A DNA stretch of 64,000 nucleotides from Pseudomonas putida (GTDB taxonomy: Bacteria > Pseudomonadota > Gammaproteobacteria > Pseudomonadales > Pseudomonadaceae), in NCBI RefSeq assembly GCF_001976065.1, contig NZ_MNAH01000015.1, forward strand, positions 1 through 64,000, given 5' to 3'. The position numbers and the translations under genes were made by a program. Below, in pieces: positions 1 to 8,897 of this stretch; positions within the stretch are counted from its first letter, which is position 1; each line of letters starts with the position of its first letter. A model generated the notes under the pieces. That model saw only the letters and a list, made by a program, of their open reading frames with translations, made no database searches and was not told the origin of the DNA.

Positions 1-2
1 CC

Positions 3-278
3 TGGCAGGCACGCTACGACTACAACTTCGCGGCCATGGGCGTGCCTGGCCTGACCTTCATGACCCGCTACCTCACCGGCGACAACATTGACCTGGGCAG
101 CAACCGTCCCGAAGGCAAGGAATGGGAACGCGATACCGACATTGGTTACGTCGTACAGAGCGGGCCGCTGAAAAATGTCGGGGTGAAATGGCGTAACGCG
201 ACGGTGCGCTCCACCAACTTCGGCAGCGACCTGGATGAAAACCGCCTGATCCTCAGTTATACCCTGGCGCTCTGGTAA
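3..278 (+). CDS. OprD-family outer membrane porin, C-terminal end (partial)
   Basis: The reading frame is open at the left edge and ends in TAA at 276-278, so only about the last 91 residues are present. They include YDYNFAAMGVPGLTFMTRY and end in SYTLALW, with a terminal aromatic residue as expected for an outer-membrane beta barrel. The GVPGL.F..RY pattern and the late 'SDLDENRLILSYTL' strand are typical of OprD/OpdX substrate-specific porins of Pseudomonas, which take up basic amino acids, dipeptides or aromatic acids. The substrate cannot be inferred from this end alone. A short GC-rich hairpin without a T-run follows the stop at 282-296. Confidence 0.85.
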   Translation, partial: WQARYDYNFAAMGVPGLTFMTRYLTGDNIDLGSNRPEGKEWERDTDIGYVVQSGPLKNVGVKWRNATVRSTNFGSDLDENRLILSYTLALW

Positions 279-629
279 TCCCCCCGCAAGACGGGGCCGC
301 TCGTATCGCCTGATGGTGCGAGTGGCCTCGCGTTCAACGCGCCTTAGCTATGATTTTTTTGCACAACGCACCGGTGTTTATGAGCGTTTTTAATTGATTT
401 TTGCATGCATATACTGAACTCAAGCGCCCGGTCTCGAACCGGGCCAGTCCCAACAAAAACAAACAAGGGCATCCACCGTGAAGACATCCATGCTTGCCAT
501 CGTCTCCCCGCTTTCAGGTACCTGCACGCGTCCCGTACGCATTGCTGCGCGCAGCGAAGCTCCCCTCGCCGCTTGACCATCCCGTACCCGTTACCGCGCC
601 GATCGCCCTCGCGATCGATGGAGACTTTA
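279..629. other. Intergenic region before the valine operon; hairpins only
   Basis: This 351-base stretch has no convincing gene. It holds a short GC hairpin just after the porin stop (CCCCG/CGGGG, 282-296), an AT-richer patch around 349-420 that could carry the promoter, and a perfect 7-bp stem GCCCGGT/ACCGGGC at 426-444. The frame of the next gene stays open upstream to 405, but the residues look non-protein-like and no ribosome site supports a start there. Confidence 0.4.
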
Positions 630-2333
630 ATGAACAGCAACTGCCAACCCTTCCTCGCCGCTCGCGATTTCCTGCTGGCCCACCGCACCGATTACGCCAC
701 TGCCGCGCGTGACTTCCGCTGGCCGCAACTGAACGAGTTCAACTGGGCACTGGATTACTTCGATGCCATGGCCGAGGGCAACCATGCCAACGCCCTGTGG
801 ATCGTCGAAGAAGACGGCAGCGAGCAGCGCTACAGCTTCCAGCAACTGGCCGCGCGCTCAAACCAGGTGGCTAACCACCTGCGTGCACTTGGCGTGCGCC
901 GTGGCGAGCGCGTCCTGCTGATGCTCGGTAACGACGTCGCCCTGTGGGAAACCATGCTGGCCGCCTTCAAACTCGGCGCGGTTGTCATCCCTGCCACCGC
1001 CCTGCTGACTCCCGATGACCTCGGCGACCGTATCGAGCGCGGCCAGGTTCGTCACCTGGTGGTCGGTGCCGCCCACGTCGACAAGTTCGACGGCCTGGGT
1101 GACGGCTGCAGTCGCATTTGCGTCGGCCCGGCCCCCGCCGGCTGGACGCCGCACAGCGCCGCCAGCGAGTATTCCGAACAGTTCGACATCGAAGGGCGCA
1201 CCCTGGCCACCGACCCGATGCTGCTGTACTTCACCTCCGGCACCACCTCCAAACCGAAGATGGTGCTGCACAGCCACCAGAGCTACCCGGTCGGCCACTT
1301 GTCGACCATGTACTGGATCGGCCTGCAGCCGGGTGACCTGCACTTGAACATCTCGTCACCGGGTTGGGCCAAGCACGCCTGGAGCTGTCTCTTCGCCCCG
1401 TGGAACGCCGGCGCCTGCATCTTCATCCACAACGTCGCGCGCTTCAGCGCCCCGGCCCTGCTCGGCGCCCTGGAGCGCTACGGCGTCACCAGCCTGTGCG
1501 CTCCGCCCACCGTGTGGCGCATGCTGATCCAGGAGGACTTGACCAGTTACAAGGATCGCTTGAACCTGCGCGAGCTGGTGGGTGCCGGTGAGCCGCTCAA
1601 CCCGGAGATCATCGAGCAGATCCTGCATGCCTGGAACTTGCCGCTGCGTGACGGCTTCGGCCAGTCGGAAACCACCGCCCTGGTTGGCAACACGCCCGGT
1701 CAACTGCTCAAACCCGGCTCCATGGGCCGTCCGCTGCCGGGCTACCAGGTGACCATGCTCGACCCTGACGGTGTCCCCGGCAATGAGGGCGAGGTTGCCC
1801 TGCCGCTGGACGTGCGTCCCCTCGGGCTGATGCTGTGCTATGAGGACAGCCCGGAAAAAACCGCCGAAGTGATGCGCGACGGTTTCTACCGCACCGGCGA
1901 TACCGCTCAGATCGACGAGGACGGTTATGTCACCTTTGTCGGCCGCGCCGACGATGTGTTCAAAGCCTCCGACTACCGCATCAGTCCCTTCGAGCTGGAA
2001 AGCGCACTGATCGAGCATCCGGCAGTGATGGAAGTGGCCGTGGTGCCTAGCCCTGACCCGCTGCGCCTGGCCGTACCCAAGGCGTTTCTGATCCTGGCCC
2101 ATGACGAACCCGGGAGCGCCGAGCTCGCCGGCAATATCCTCGCCTTCGCCCGCGAGCACCTGGCGCCGTACAAGCGGGTGCGGCGCATCGAATTCGTCAG
2201 CGAACTGCCCAAGACCATCTCCGGGAAAATCCGCCGGGTGGAACTGCGACAAATGGAAGTGCAGCGCCGGCAGAGTGATGCACGCGGCGCTCATGAGTAC
2301 TTCGAAGAAGACTTCCCACAGCTCAAGGGCTGA
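630..2333 (+). CDS. AMP-forming acyl-CoA synthetase (medium/branched-chain type)
   Basis: A 567-residue ANL-superfamily enzyme that would activate a short, medium or branched acid to its CoA thioester with ATP. The phosphate-binding loop YFTSGTTSKPKM is near residue 200, followed by a DGFGQSET adenylation motif, a YRTGDTAQID motif and a C-terminal PKTISGKIRR lysine loop, so all core motifs are present. The start at 630 is chosen because GGAG lies 6 bases upstream and homology begins soon after; ATG 618 is the alternative. It leads a co-directional set of valine degradation genes, which suggests isobutyrate or a related branched acid as substrate (inference). Benzoate/propionate-type ligases of the same family cannot be excluded. 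Confidence 0.85.
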   Translation: MNSNCQPFLAARDFLLAHRTDYATAARDFRWPQLNEFNWALDYFDAMAEGNHANALWIVEEDGSEQRYSFQQLAARSNQVANHLRALGVRRGERVLLMLGNDVALWETMLAAFKLGAVVIPATALLTPDDLGDRIERGQVRHLVVGAAHVDKFDGLGDGCSRICVGPAPAGWTPHSAASEYSEQFDIEGRTLATDPMLLYFTSGTTSKPKMVLHSHQSYPVGHLSTMYWIGLQPGDLHLNISSPGWAKHAWSCLFAPWNAGACIFIHNVARFSAPALLGALERYGVTSLCAPPTVWRMLIQEDLTSYKDRLNLRELVGAGEPLNPEIIEQILHAWNLPLRDGFGQSETTALVGNTPGQLLKPGSMGRPLPGYQVTMLDPDGVPGNEGEVALPLDVRPLGLMLCYEDSPEKTAEVMRDGFYRTGDTAQIDEDGYVTFVGRADDVFKASDYRISPFELESALIEHPAVMEVAVVPSPDPLRLAVPKAFLILAHDEPGSAELAGNILAFAREHLAPYKRVRRIEFVSELPKTISGKIRRVELRQMEVQRRQSDARGAHEYFEEDFPQLKG

Positions 2334-2338
2334 ACCCG

Positions 2339-2395
2339 GGCCGGTACGCCGGCCTTCCTGAATTCAATTCCGACCGCTCGGCCAACCTGGCCGAG
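2339..2395 (+). terminator. Two tandem stem-loops between ligase and mmsA
   Basis: GGCCGG-TACG-CCGGCC (2339-2354) has a very stable UACG tetraloop, and CTCGGCC-AACCT-GGCCGAG (2377-2395) is a second 7-bp stem. Neither is followed by a T-run, so they look more like mRNA-stabilising or attenuating hairpins inside an operon than strong terminators. Confidence 0.4.
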
Positions 2396-2434
2396 TGGCT
2401 TAACTCGCCCCAAAGAAAGTAGGCAGAACTGAAA

Positions 2435-3943
2435 ATGACCTCTTCCAGCATTCCAAGCGTCAAGCTCCTCATCAACGGCGAATTCGTCGAATCGCGCACC
2501 ACCGAGTGGCGCGACGTGGTCAACCCGGCCACTCAGGAAGTCCTGGCTCGCGTACCCTTCGCCACCGCCGAGGAAATGAACGCCGCCGTGGCCAGTGCCA
2601 AGGAAGCCTTCAAGACCTGGCGCAAGACGCCGATCGGCGCTCGCTCCCGGATCTTCTTCAAATATCAGCAACTGATCCGCGAGAACATCAAGGAACTGGC
2701 CGCCCTGCTCACCGCCGAACAGGGCAAGACCCTGCCGGATGCCGAAGGTGATGTATTTCGCGGACTGGAAGTGGTCGAGCACGCCGCCTCCATCGGCAAC
2801 CTGCAGATGGGTGAATTGGCCAACAACGTCGCCAATGGCGTCGACACCTACACCCTGATGCAGCCGCTGGGCGTGTGCGCCGGCATCACCCCGTTCAACT
2901 TCCCGGCGATGATCCCGTTGTGGATGTTCCCGATGGCCATCGCTACCGGCAACACCTTCATCCTCAAGCCATCCGAGCAAGACCCGTTGGTGACCATGCG
3001 CCTGGTCGAACTGGCGCTGGAGGCCGGTGTGCCCAAGGGGGTGCTCAACGTCATCCACGGCGGCGTCGATGCGGTGAACCTGATCTGTGACCACCCGGAC
3101 ATCAAGGCCGTGTCCTTCGTCGGTTCGACCAAGGTCGGCACCCACGTCTACAACCGCGCCACCCAGAACGGCAAACGCGCACAGTGCATGATGGGCGCCA
3201 AGAACCACGCCATCGTCCTGCCCGATGCCAACAAGCAGCAGACGTTGAACAACCTGCTGGGCGCCTCGTTCGGCGCCGCCGGCCAGCGCTGCATGGCCCT
3301 GCCGGTGGTGATCCTGGTGGGTGAAGCGCAGACCTGGCTGCCAGACCTGATCGAGCGGACCAAAACCCTCAAGATCAATGGCGGCACCGAACCAGGCACC
3401 GACATCGGCCCGGTGATCTCCTGCGCGGCCCTGGATCGGGTCAACAGCCTGATCGCCAGCGGCATCGAAGAAGGCGCCCGGCTTGAACTGGATGGACGCA
3501 ACCCAAGCGTGCCGGGTTATCAGGACGGCAATTTCGTTGGCCCGACCATCTTCTCCAACGTCACTGCGCACATGTCTGTGTACCGCGAGGAAATCTTCGG
3601 CCCGGTGCTGTGTGTCATGCACGCCGCGAGCCTGAGCGAGGCGATCGAGATCATCAACGCCAACCCGAATGGCAACGGTACCGCCCTGTTCACCCGCTCC
3701 GGCGCTGCGGCCCGGCACTTCCAGGAAGAAATCGATGTCGGCCAGGTGGGCATCAACGTGCCCATTCCAGTACCGGTTCCGCTGTTCTCCTTCTCCGGTT
3801 CGCGCGCCTCCAAGCTCGGCGATCTGGGCCCTTACGGCAAGCAAGTGGTGACCTTCTACACCCAGACCAAGACGATCACCCAGCGCTGGTTCGACGAGGA
3901 TGACACCGGCGGTACGGTGAACACCACCATCACCCTGAAATGA
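2435..3943 (+). CDS. mmsA: CoA-acylating methylmalonate-semialdehyde dehydrogenase
   Basis: This 502-residue cytoplasmic enzyme has the family's usual length. It oxidises (methyl)malonate semialdehyde with NAD and CoA to propionyl-CoA or acetyl-CoA plus CO2, the last step of valine catabolism. The aldehyde-dehydrogenase fold is clear: cofactor region GITPFNFPAMIPLWMFP, SFVGSTKVG, and the catalytic cysteine Cys286 in FGAAGQRCMAL, the MmsA-type context. It is followed by mmsB, a 3-hydroxyisobutyryl-CoA hydrolase and an acyl-CoA dehydrogenase, so the pathway order is complete. No mmsR-like AraC gene lies next to it. The ribosome site (AGGCAG, rather far) is weak, but the start agrees with the family N-terminus. 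Confidence 0.95.
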   Translation: MTSSSIPSVKLLINGEFVESRTTEWRDVVNPATQEVLARVPFATAEEMNAAVASAKEAFKTWRKTPIGARSRIFFKYQQLIRENIKELAALLTAEQGKTLPDAEGDVFRGLEVVEHAASIGNLQMGELANNVANGVDTYTLMQPLGVCAGITPFNFPAMIPLWMFPMAIATGNTFILKPSEQDPLVTMRLVELALEAGVPKGVLNVIHGGVDAVNLICDHPDIKAVSFVGSTKVGTHVYNRATQNGKRAQCMMGAKNHAIVLPDANKQQTLNNLLGASFGAAGQRCMALPVVILVGEAQTWLPDLIERTKTLKINGGTEPGTDIGPVISCAALDRVNSLIASGIEEGARLELDGRNPSVPGYQDGNFVGPTIFSNVTAHMSVYREEIFGPVLCVMHAASLSEAIEIINANPNGNGTALFTRSGAAARHFQEEIDVGQVGINVPIPVPVPLFSFSGSRASKLGDLGPYGKQVVTFYTQTKTITQRWFDEDDTGGTVNTTITLK

Positions 3944-3948
3944 TCTCT

Positions 3949-3975
3949 GCCGGCCGGCGCACAACGTCGGCCGGC
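3949..3975 (+). other. GC-rich stem-loop between mmsA and mmsB
   Basis: GCCGGCCG and CGGCCGGC pair perfectly over 8 bp around an 11-base loop, directly after the mmsA stop. There is no T-run. It is likely a processing or attenuation hairpin in the 110-bp mmsA-mmsB gap. Confidence 0.45.
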
Positions 3976-4053
3976 CAGAAACTGAACGGTGCAATACCAG
4001 CCATTTCTGGTCGATGTGCACTAGCGCGTCACCACTCGCAAAAGGTAGTCATC

Positions 4054-4950
4054 ATGCATATCGGTTTTCTCGGCCTGGGCAACATGGGCGGCCCAATGGC
4101 CCGCAACCTGCTCAAGGCTGGCCACAGCCTGACCGTCTTCGATCCCTTCCCGCAGGCAATCGCCGCCTTGGTCGAGGCCGGCGCCAGCGCCGCGGACTCG
4201 CCTGCCGGCGTGGCCAAAGCCGGGGTTGAAGTGATCATCACCATGCTGCCAACCGCAGACCACGTGAAGCAGGTCTATCGCGGCAAGGACGGCCTGTTGG
4301 CCAATATTGGCCAGGGCGTGCTGTTGATCGACAGTTCGACCATCGACCCGCTCAGTGCCCGCGAGGTGGCCAAATTCGCCCTTGCCCAAGGCAACCCAAT
4401 GCTCGACGCGCCGGTCTCCGGCGGCACCGGCGGCGCGACGGCGGGCACCCTGACGTTCATGGTCGGCGGCCCGGTCAGCGTGTACGACCAGGCCCTGCCG
4501 ATCCTTTCGGCCATGGGCAGGAACATCGTGCATTGCGGTGCAGCAGGTAACGGCCAGGTGGCCAAGATCGCCAATAACATGCTGCTCGGCATCTCCATGG
4601 TCGGCGTCGCCGAAGCCATGGCCCTGGGTGTGGCCCTGGGCATGGACGCCAAGGTGCTGGCCGGGGTCATCGGCACTTCCACGGGTCGCTGCTGGAGCTC
4701 GGAGATCAACAATCCGTTCCCGGGCGTGCTGGAAAATGCTCCGGCCTCGCGCGGTTACAGTGGCGGCTTTGGTACCGACCTGATGCTCAAGGACCTGGGC
4801 CTTGCCACTGAAGCCGCTAAACAAGCGCGTCAGCCGGTGGTACTCGGTGCTGCCGCGCAGCAGCTGTACCAGACCTTCAGCCTGCAAGGTAACGGCGGTC
4901 TGGACTTCTCCGCCATCATCAAACTGTTCCGTGGGGAAGCCCAAGCATGA
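4054..4950 (+). CDS. mmsB: 3-hydroxyisobutyrate dehydrogenase
   Basis: A 298-residue NAD-dependent dehydrogenase that oxidises 3-hydroxyisobutyrate to methylmalonate semialdehyde. The N-terminal Rossmann motif GFLGLGNMGGPMARNL, the substrate-binding DAPVSGGTGGATAGTL and the catalytic-lysine region GQVAKIANNM are all present, and the length is normal for the family. The start at 4054 is taken because the Rossmann motif begins at once; the frame is open further upstream but without family residues. The stop overlaps the start of the next gene by 4 bases (ATGA), indicating translational coupling in the valine operon. Confidence 0.95.
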   Translation: MHIGFLGLGNMGGPMARNLLKAGHSLTVFDPFPQAIAALVEAGASAADSPAGVAKAGVEVIITMLPTADHVKQVYRGKDGLLANIGQGVLLIDSSTIDPLSAREVAKFALAQGNPMLDAPVSGGTGGATAGTLTFMVGGPVSVYDQALPILSAMGRNIVHCGAAGNGQVAKIANNMLLGISMVGVAEAMALGVALGMDAKVLAGVIGTSTGRCWSSEINNPFPGVLENAPASRGYSGGFGTDLMLKDLGLATEAAKQARQPVVLGAAAQQLYQTFSLQGNGGLDFSAIIKLFRGEAQA

Positions 4951-6071
4951 GCCCGCAGCAAGCCCCGGTGCTGGCCAGTGTGCGCAACCGCATCGGTCAC
5001 CTGACGCTGAATAGGCCAGGCGCGTTGAACACCCTGGACCTGCCCATGGTGACGCTGCTTTGCCAGCACCTGTGGGTCTGGGAACAGGACCCCGAGATCG
5101 TCGCCGTGACCCTGCGTGGCGCCGGGGAAAAAGCGTTCTGTGCCGGTGGCGATATCCGCATGCTGTACGACAGTCACAAGGCCGGCGACAACCTGCACGA
5201 GCGGTTTCTCGAGGAGGAGTACGCCCTTGACGAGTACCTGCATGGCTACTCCAAACCGGTGCTGGCGCTGCTCGATGGTTTCGTCCTGGGCGGCGGCATG
5301 GGACTGGCGCAGGCTGCCTCGCTGCGAGTGATCACCGAACGCACGCGGATGGGTATGCCGGAAGTCGGCATCGGCTTTTTTCCCGATGTCGGCGGCAGCT
5401 ATTTCCTGCCGCGCCTCCCGGGTGAGTTGGGTATCTATCTGGGGGTCACAGGCGGCCAGGTACGTGCCGCCGACGCGCTCTATGCCAAGCTGGCCGACTA
5501 CTATCTGCCCAGCGAGCGGCTGGCCGAACTGGATGCCGCGCTGGATCACTTGAACTGGACTTGCGCGCCCGACGAAGACTTGCAAGACCTGCTCGCGGGC
5601 CTGGCCACCGAGCGTATTGCGGGATCGGAACTCAAGGCGTATCACCAGGTGATCGATGAATATTTCGCCCTGCCCGATGTGCCGGCGATTCGCAATGCGC
5701 TGCAGCGCGAGCAGCGCCCCGAGTTGCGCGACTGGGCCGAACAGACGGTCGAGCTGCTCGACAGCCGCTCGCCGCTGGCAATGGCTACGACACTGGAACT
5801 GTTGCGGCGCGGTCGATACCTGAGCCTGGCCGATTGTTTTGCCCTGGAGCTGCACCTGGACTACCAGTGGTTCGACAAGGGTGACCTGATGGAAGGTGTG
5901 CGCGCCCTGATCATCGACAAGGACAAGACCCCACGCTGGAACCCGCCAACCCTGGCGGAACTGATACCTGCGCGGGTGCAGGCCTTTTTCAGCGACTTTC
6001 ACCCGGCCTCTGGCAAACCTATTCGCACCGCCCGTTCGGCAGGAGACTCGCAATGCACGATATCGAATTGA
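4947..6071 (+). CDS. 3-hydroxyisobutyryl-CoA hydrolase (crotonase superfamily)
   Basis: A 374-residue crotonase-fold protein. It has the CAGGDIRMLYD oxyanion-hole segment, the second oxyanion region FVLGGGMGL, and the MPEVGIGFFPDVGGSYFLPR block that is the hallmark of 3-hydroxyisobutyryl-CoA hydrolases. The length (about 100 residues more than simple enoyl-CoA hydratases) also fits. The reaction releases CoA from 3-hydroxyisobutyryl-CoA, feeding MmsB. It overlaps mmsB by 4 bases and the next dehydrogenase by 19 bases, so the three are surely co-translated. The C-terminal SGKPIRTARSAGDS is already inside the ribosome-binding region of the next gene. Confidence 0.92.
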   Translation: MSPQQAPVLASVRNRIGHLTLNRPGALNTLDLPMVTLLCQHLWVWEQDPEIVAVTLRGAGEKAFCAGGDIRMLYDSHKAGDNLHERFLEEEYALDEYLHGYSKPVLALLDGFVLGGGMGLAQAASLRVITERTRMGMPEVGIGFFPDVGGSYFLPRLPGELGIYLGVTGGQVRAADALYAKLADYYLPSERLAELDAALDHLNWTCAPDEDLQDLLAGLATERIAGSELKAYHQVIDEYFALPDVPAIRNALQREQRPELRDWAEQTVELLDSRSPLAMATTLELLRRGRYLSLADCFALELHLDYQWFDKGDLMEGVRALIIDKDKTPRWNPPTLAELIPARVQAFFSDFHPASGKPIRTARSAGDSQCTISN

Positions 6072-7204
6072 ACGAAGAACAACGCATGATCCGCGACATG
6101 GCGCGCGACTTCGCCCGCAGCGAAGTCGGCCCGCACGCCCCGGCCTGGGAAAAGGCCGGCTGGATCGATGACGCCGTGGTGGCGCAAATGGGCGAACTAG
6201 GCCTGCTGGGCATGGTCGTGCCGGACACCTGGGGCGGCAGTTACACCGACTATGTGGCCTACGCCCTGGCCGTGGAAGAAATCTCAGCGGGCGACGGCGC
6301 CCTCGGCGCATTGATGAGCATCCACAACTCAGTGGGCTGTGGCCCGCTGTTGAAATATGGCAGCCCAACCCAGCAAGACAGCTGGCTGCCGCTTCTGGCC
6401 AGCGGCCAGGCCATTGGCTGTTTCTGCCTGACCGAGCCACAGGCCGGCACCGAAGCACACAACTTGCGCACGCGCGCCGAACTGCGCGACGGCCAGTGGG
6501 TACTCAATGGCGCCAAACAATTCGTCAGCAACGGCAAGCGCGCCCGGCTGGCTATAGTCTTCGCCGTCACCGATCCGGAGCTGGGTAAAAAGGGCCTGTC
6601 GGCTTTCCTGGTGCCGACCGACAATCCCGGATTCGTGGTCGATCGCAGCGAACACAAGATGGGCATCAAGGCATCCGATACCTGCGCGGTGACCCTGAAC
6701 AACTGCACGATACCCCAGGATCATTTGCTGGGTGAGCGCGGCAAAGGCCTGGCCATTGCCCTGTCCAACCTGGAAGGCGGTCGCATCGGCATCGCCGCCC
6801 AGGCCCTGGGCATCGCCCGTGCCGCCTTCGAGGCCGCGCTGGCGTATGCCCGCGAACGCATCCAGTTCGGCAAGCCGATTATCGAACACCAAAGCGTGTC
6901 CAACCTGCTGGCTGATATGCACACCCGGCTCAATGCCAGCCGCCTGCTGGTGCTGCATGCCGCGCGTCTTAAAAGCGCCGGGCAAGCGTGCCTGTCAGAA
7001 GCCTCGCAAGCCAAGCTGTTTGCCTCGGAAATGGCTGAGCGCGTGTGCTCCAGCGCCATGCAGATCCATGGTGGTTATGGCTACCTGGAGGATTACCCGG
7101 TGGAACGCTACTACCGCGATGCGCGCATTACCCAAATCTACGAAGGCACCAGCGAGGTCCAGCGCCTGCTGATAGCCCGCGAGCTGGCCCACTACGCGCT
7201 CTGA
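6053..7204 (+). CDS. Acyl-CoA dehydrogenase, probable isobutyryl-CoA dehydrogenase
   Basis: A 383-residue FAD enzyme with the standard three-domain layout: N-terminal helices, FAD/substrate loop CFCLTEPQAGTEA near residue 125, and the catalytic glutamate in IYEGTSEVQRLLIAR at the C-terminus. The HGGYGYLEDYPVERYYRD segment is typical of short/branched-chain enzymes. Its place downstream of mmsA-mmsB-hydrolase points to isobutyryl-CoA to methacrylyl-CoA oxidation. An enoyl-CoA hydratase for methacrylyl-CoA is not in this operon, so that step must be met elsewhere. The start overlaps the hydrolase gene by 19 bases, with AGGAG just upstream. Confidence 0.9.
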   Translation: MHDIELNEEQRMIRDMARDFARSEVGPHAPAWEKAGWIDDAVVAQMGELGLLGMVVPDTWGGSYTDYVAYALAVEEISAGDGALGALMSIHNSVGCGPLLKYGSPTQQDSWLPLLASGQAIGCFCLTEPQAGTEAHNLRTRAELRDGQWVLNGAKQFVSNGKRARLAIVFAVTDPELGKKGLSAFLVPTDNPGFVVDRSEHKMGIKASDTCAVTLNNCTIPQDHLLGERGKGLAIALSNLEGGRIGIAAQALGIARAAFEAALAYARERIQFGKPIIEHQSVSNLLADMHTRLNASRLLVLHAARLKSAGQACLSEASQAKLFASEMAERVCSSAMQIHGGYGYLEDYPVERYYRDARITQIYEGTSEVQRLLIARELAHYAL

Positions 7205-7268
7205 GCCCCAGGCCGGACGCTCCCTGCGTGCGGCCGCCCCTTTTTCTGCCCGCCTTCCGGAGTTGCCC

Positions 7269-8897
7269 ATGCTCGGCCTGCGTAATATTCCCATCAGCCG
7301 CCGCCTGTGGTTGATCCTGCTGACGTCCATCCTGATGCTGCTGACGCTCGCTGGCCTGATGCTCAAACAGAACCATGACGACCTCCATGGGGCCAAGGCG
7401 CTGAAAACCCGCCACGTGGTCGAGACGGTCAGCGGCATCCTGCGCCATTTTCACAACCTTGAAGGCCAGGGTCTCGATCGTGAGCAAGCGCAACAACGGG
7501 CCAGCGCGGTCATACGTGAGCTGCGCTATGACCGTGGGGATTACTTCTGGATCGAAGACCTCGACACCCGCATGGTCATGCATCCCAATGCCAACCTCGA
7601 GGGCAAGCGCATGGCCGGCACCCGCGACCCTGATGGCAAGGCACTGTTCGACGAGATGGTTACCGTGGCGAACCGCGACGGCTCCGGCCTGGTGCACTAC
7701 CGCTGGCCAAAGCCGGGCTCCGACATGCCGCTGGAGAAGGTTTCCTACGTCGAACTGTTCAAGCCCTGGGGCTGGATCGTGGGCTCGGGTATCTACATCG
7801 ACGACGTGCAAGTCGAGTTCCGCCGCCAGCTGGTTCAGGCCTTCGTCATTGTGATGACGATCGCCCTGCTGCTTAGCGCGCTGATCCTGCTGATCGCCCG
7901 CAGCATAGCCTCGCCACTGGCGCAGGTGGTCAATGCAATGGAGAACATCGCCAGCGGCGAAGCCGACCTGACCCACAACCTGGACAGTCGCTGGCGTGAT
8001 GAGCTGGCCGCTGTGAGCCGCCACTTCAACGGGTTTACCAGCAAACTGCGCTCTGTGATCGGGCAGTCCGTGCAGACCGCCGACAGCCTGGACAAGGCCT
8101 CGCATTCGCTCGGAGAGATTGCTGGCGACAGCCAACGCCACAGCCAGCAGCAGTCACAGCAAATGGAACTGGTGGCCGCCGCCATTCACGAAGTTTCTTA
8201 CGCTGTGCAGGAAGTGGCGAAGAACGCCGAGCACGCTGCAAATGAGGTACGTCAGGCCGATCAGCAGGCGCGCCAAGGTCAGCACAACATCGACAGCAGC
8301 CTGCGCCAGATCGACCAGTTGTCCGACACCATCGGCCAGGCCGTCGAAGTGATCCAGAGCCTGGCCCAGGAAAGCACCCAGATCGGCAGCGTACTGGAAG
8401 TGATCCGCGCCATCGCCGAGCAGACCAACCTGCTGGCGCTGAATGCCGCCATTGAGGCGGCGCGAGCTGGAGAACAGGGCCGCGGATTCGCCGTGGTAGC
8501 AGACGAAGTGCGCCTGCTGGCCCAGCGCACTCAGCAGTCCATCACGCAGATCCAAGTCATGATTGAGCGCCTGCAGGGCAACTCGCAAGCGGCGGTAAAA
8601 GTCATCAATGCCAGCAGCCAAGCCGCTCAACAAACCGTGGAGCAGGCCCGCGAAACCGGTGAAAGCCTGTCCCAGATCATCACTGCGCTGCGCAACCTCA
8701 CGCAGCTGAACGCCTCAATGGCCAGTGCCACCCTGGAGCAGTCCCACGTCGTCGAGGACATCAACCAGAACGTCATACGTGCAGCTTCGCTGGCCCACGA
8801 AAATGCCCTGGCAGCAGACCAGTCCAACGAAGCTAGCCAGAAACTGCGTCAACTGGCGGGCCAGCTCAATGGGCTATTGGGGCAGTTTCGCGTATGA
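7269..8897 (+). CDS. Methyl-accepting chemotaxis protein with Cache domain
   Basis: A 542-residue chemoreceptor. Order: an N-terminal membrane segment (about residues 10-30), a periplasmic single-Cache domain (RGDYFWIEDLDTRMVMHPN, then GWIVGSGIYIDDV), a second membrane segment (about 190-212), HAMP, and a cytoplasmic signalling domain whose tip reads EQTNLLALNAAIEAARAGEQ. The dCache/sCache_2 sequence style suggests a small carboxylate ligand (family knowledge). The start ATG 7269 is set by GGAG 6 bases upstream. Its stop overlaps a TetR start. The receptor may sense a compound metabolised by the upstream operon, but that is inference from position only. Confidence 0.92.
   Translation: MLGLRNIPISRRLWLILLTSILMLLTLAGLMLKQNHDDLHGAKALKTRHVVETVSGILRHFHNLEGQGLDREQAQQRASAVIRELRYDRGDYFWIEDLDTRMVMHPNANLEGKRMAGTRDPDGKALFDEMVTVANRDGSGLVHYRWPKPGSDMPLEKVSYVELFKPWGWIVGSGIYIDDVQVEFRRQLVQAFVIVMTIALLLSALILLIARSIASPLAQVVNAMENIASGEADLTHNLDSRWRDELAAVSRHFNGFTSKLRSVIGQSVQTADSLDKASHSLGEIAGDSQRHSQQQSQQMELVAAAIHEVSYAVQEVAKNAEHAANEVRQADQQARQGQHNIDSSLRQIDQLSDTIGQAVEVIQSLAQESTQIGSVLEVIRAIAEQTNLLALNAAIEAARAGEQGRGFAVVADEVRLLAQRTQQSITQIQVMIERLQGNSQAAVKVINASSQAAQQTVEQARETGESLSQIITALRNLTQLNASMASATLEQSHVVEDINQNVIRAASLAHENALAADQSNEASQKLRQLAGQLNGLLGQFRV

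Noticed and set aside
405..629. Upstream in-frame extension of the first acyl-CoA synthetase
   Set aside because: 75 extra codons rich in Arg/Pro/Ser with no family similarity; a ribosome site supports ATG 630 instead.
2291..4021. A 576-codon open frame on the minus strand opposite mmsA
   Set aside because: It lies antisense to a well-conserved gene, has low-complexity His/Gly/Val-rich sequence and no family; it is a GC-rich shadow.
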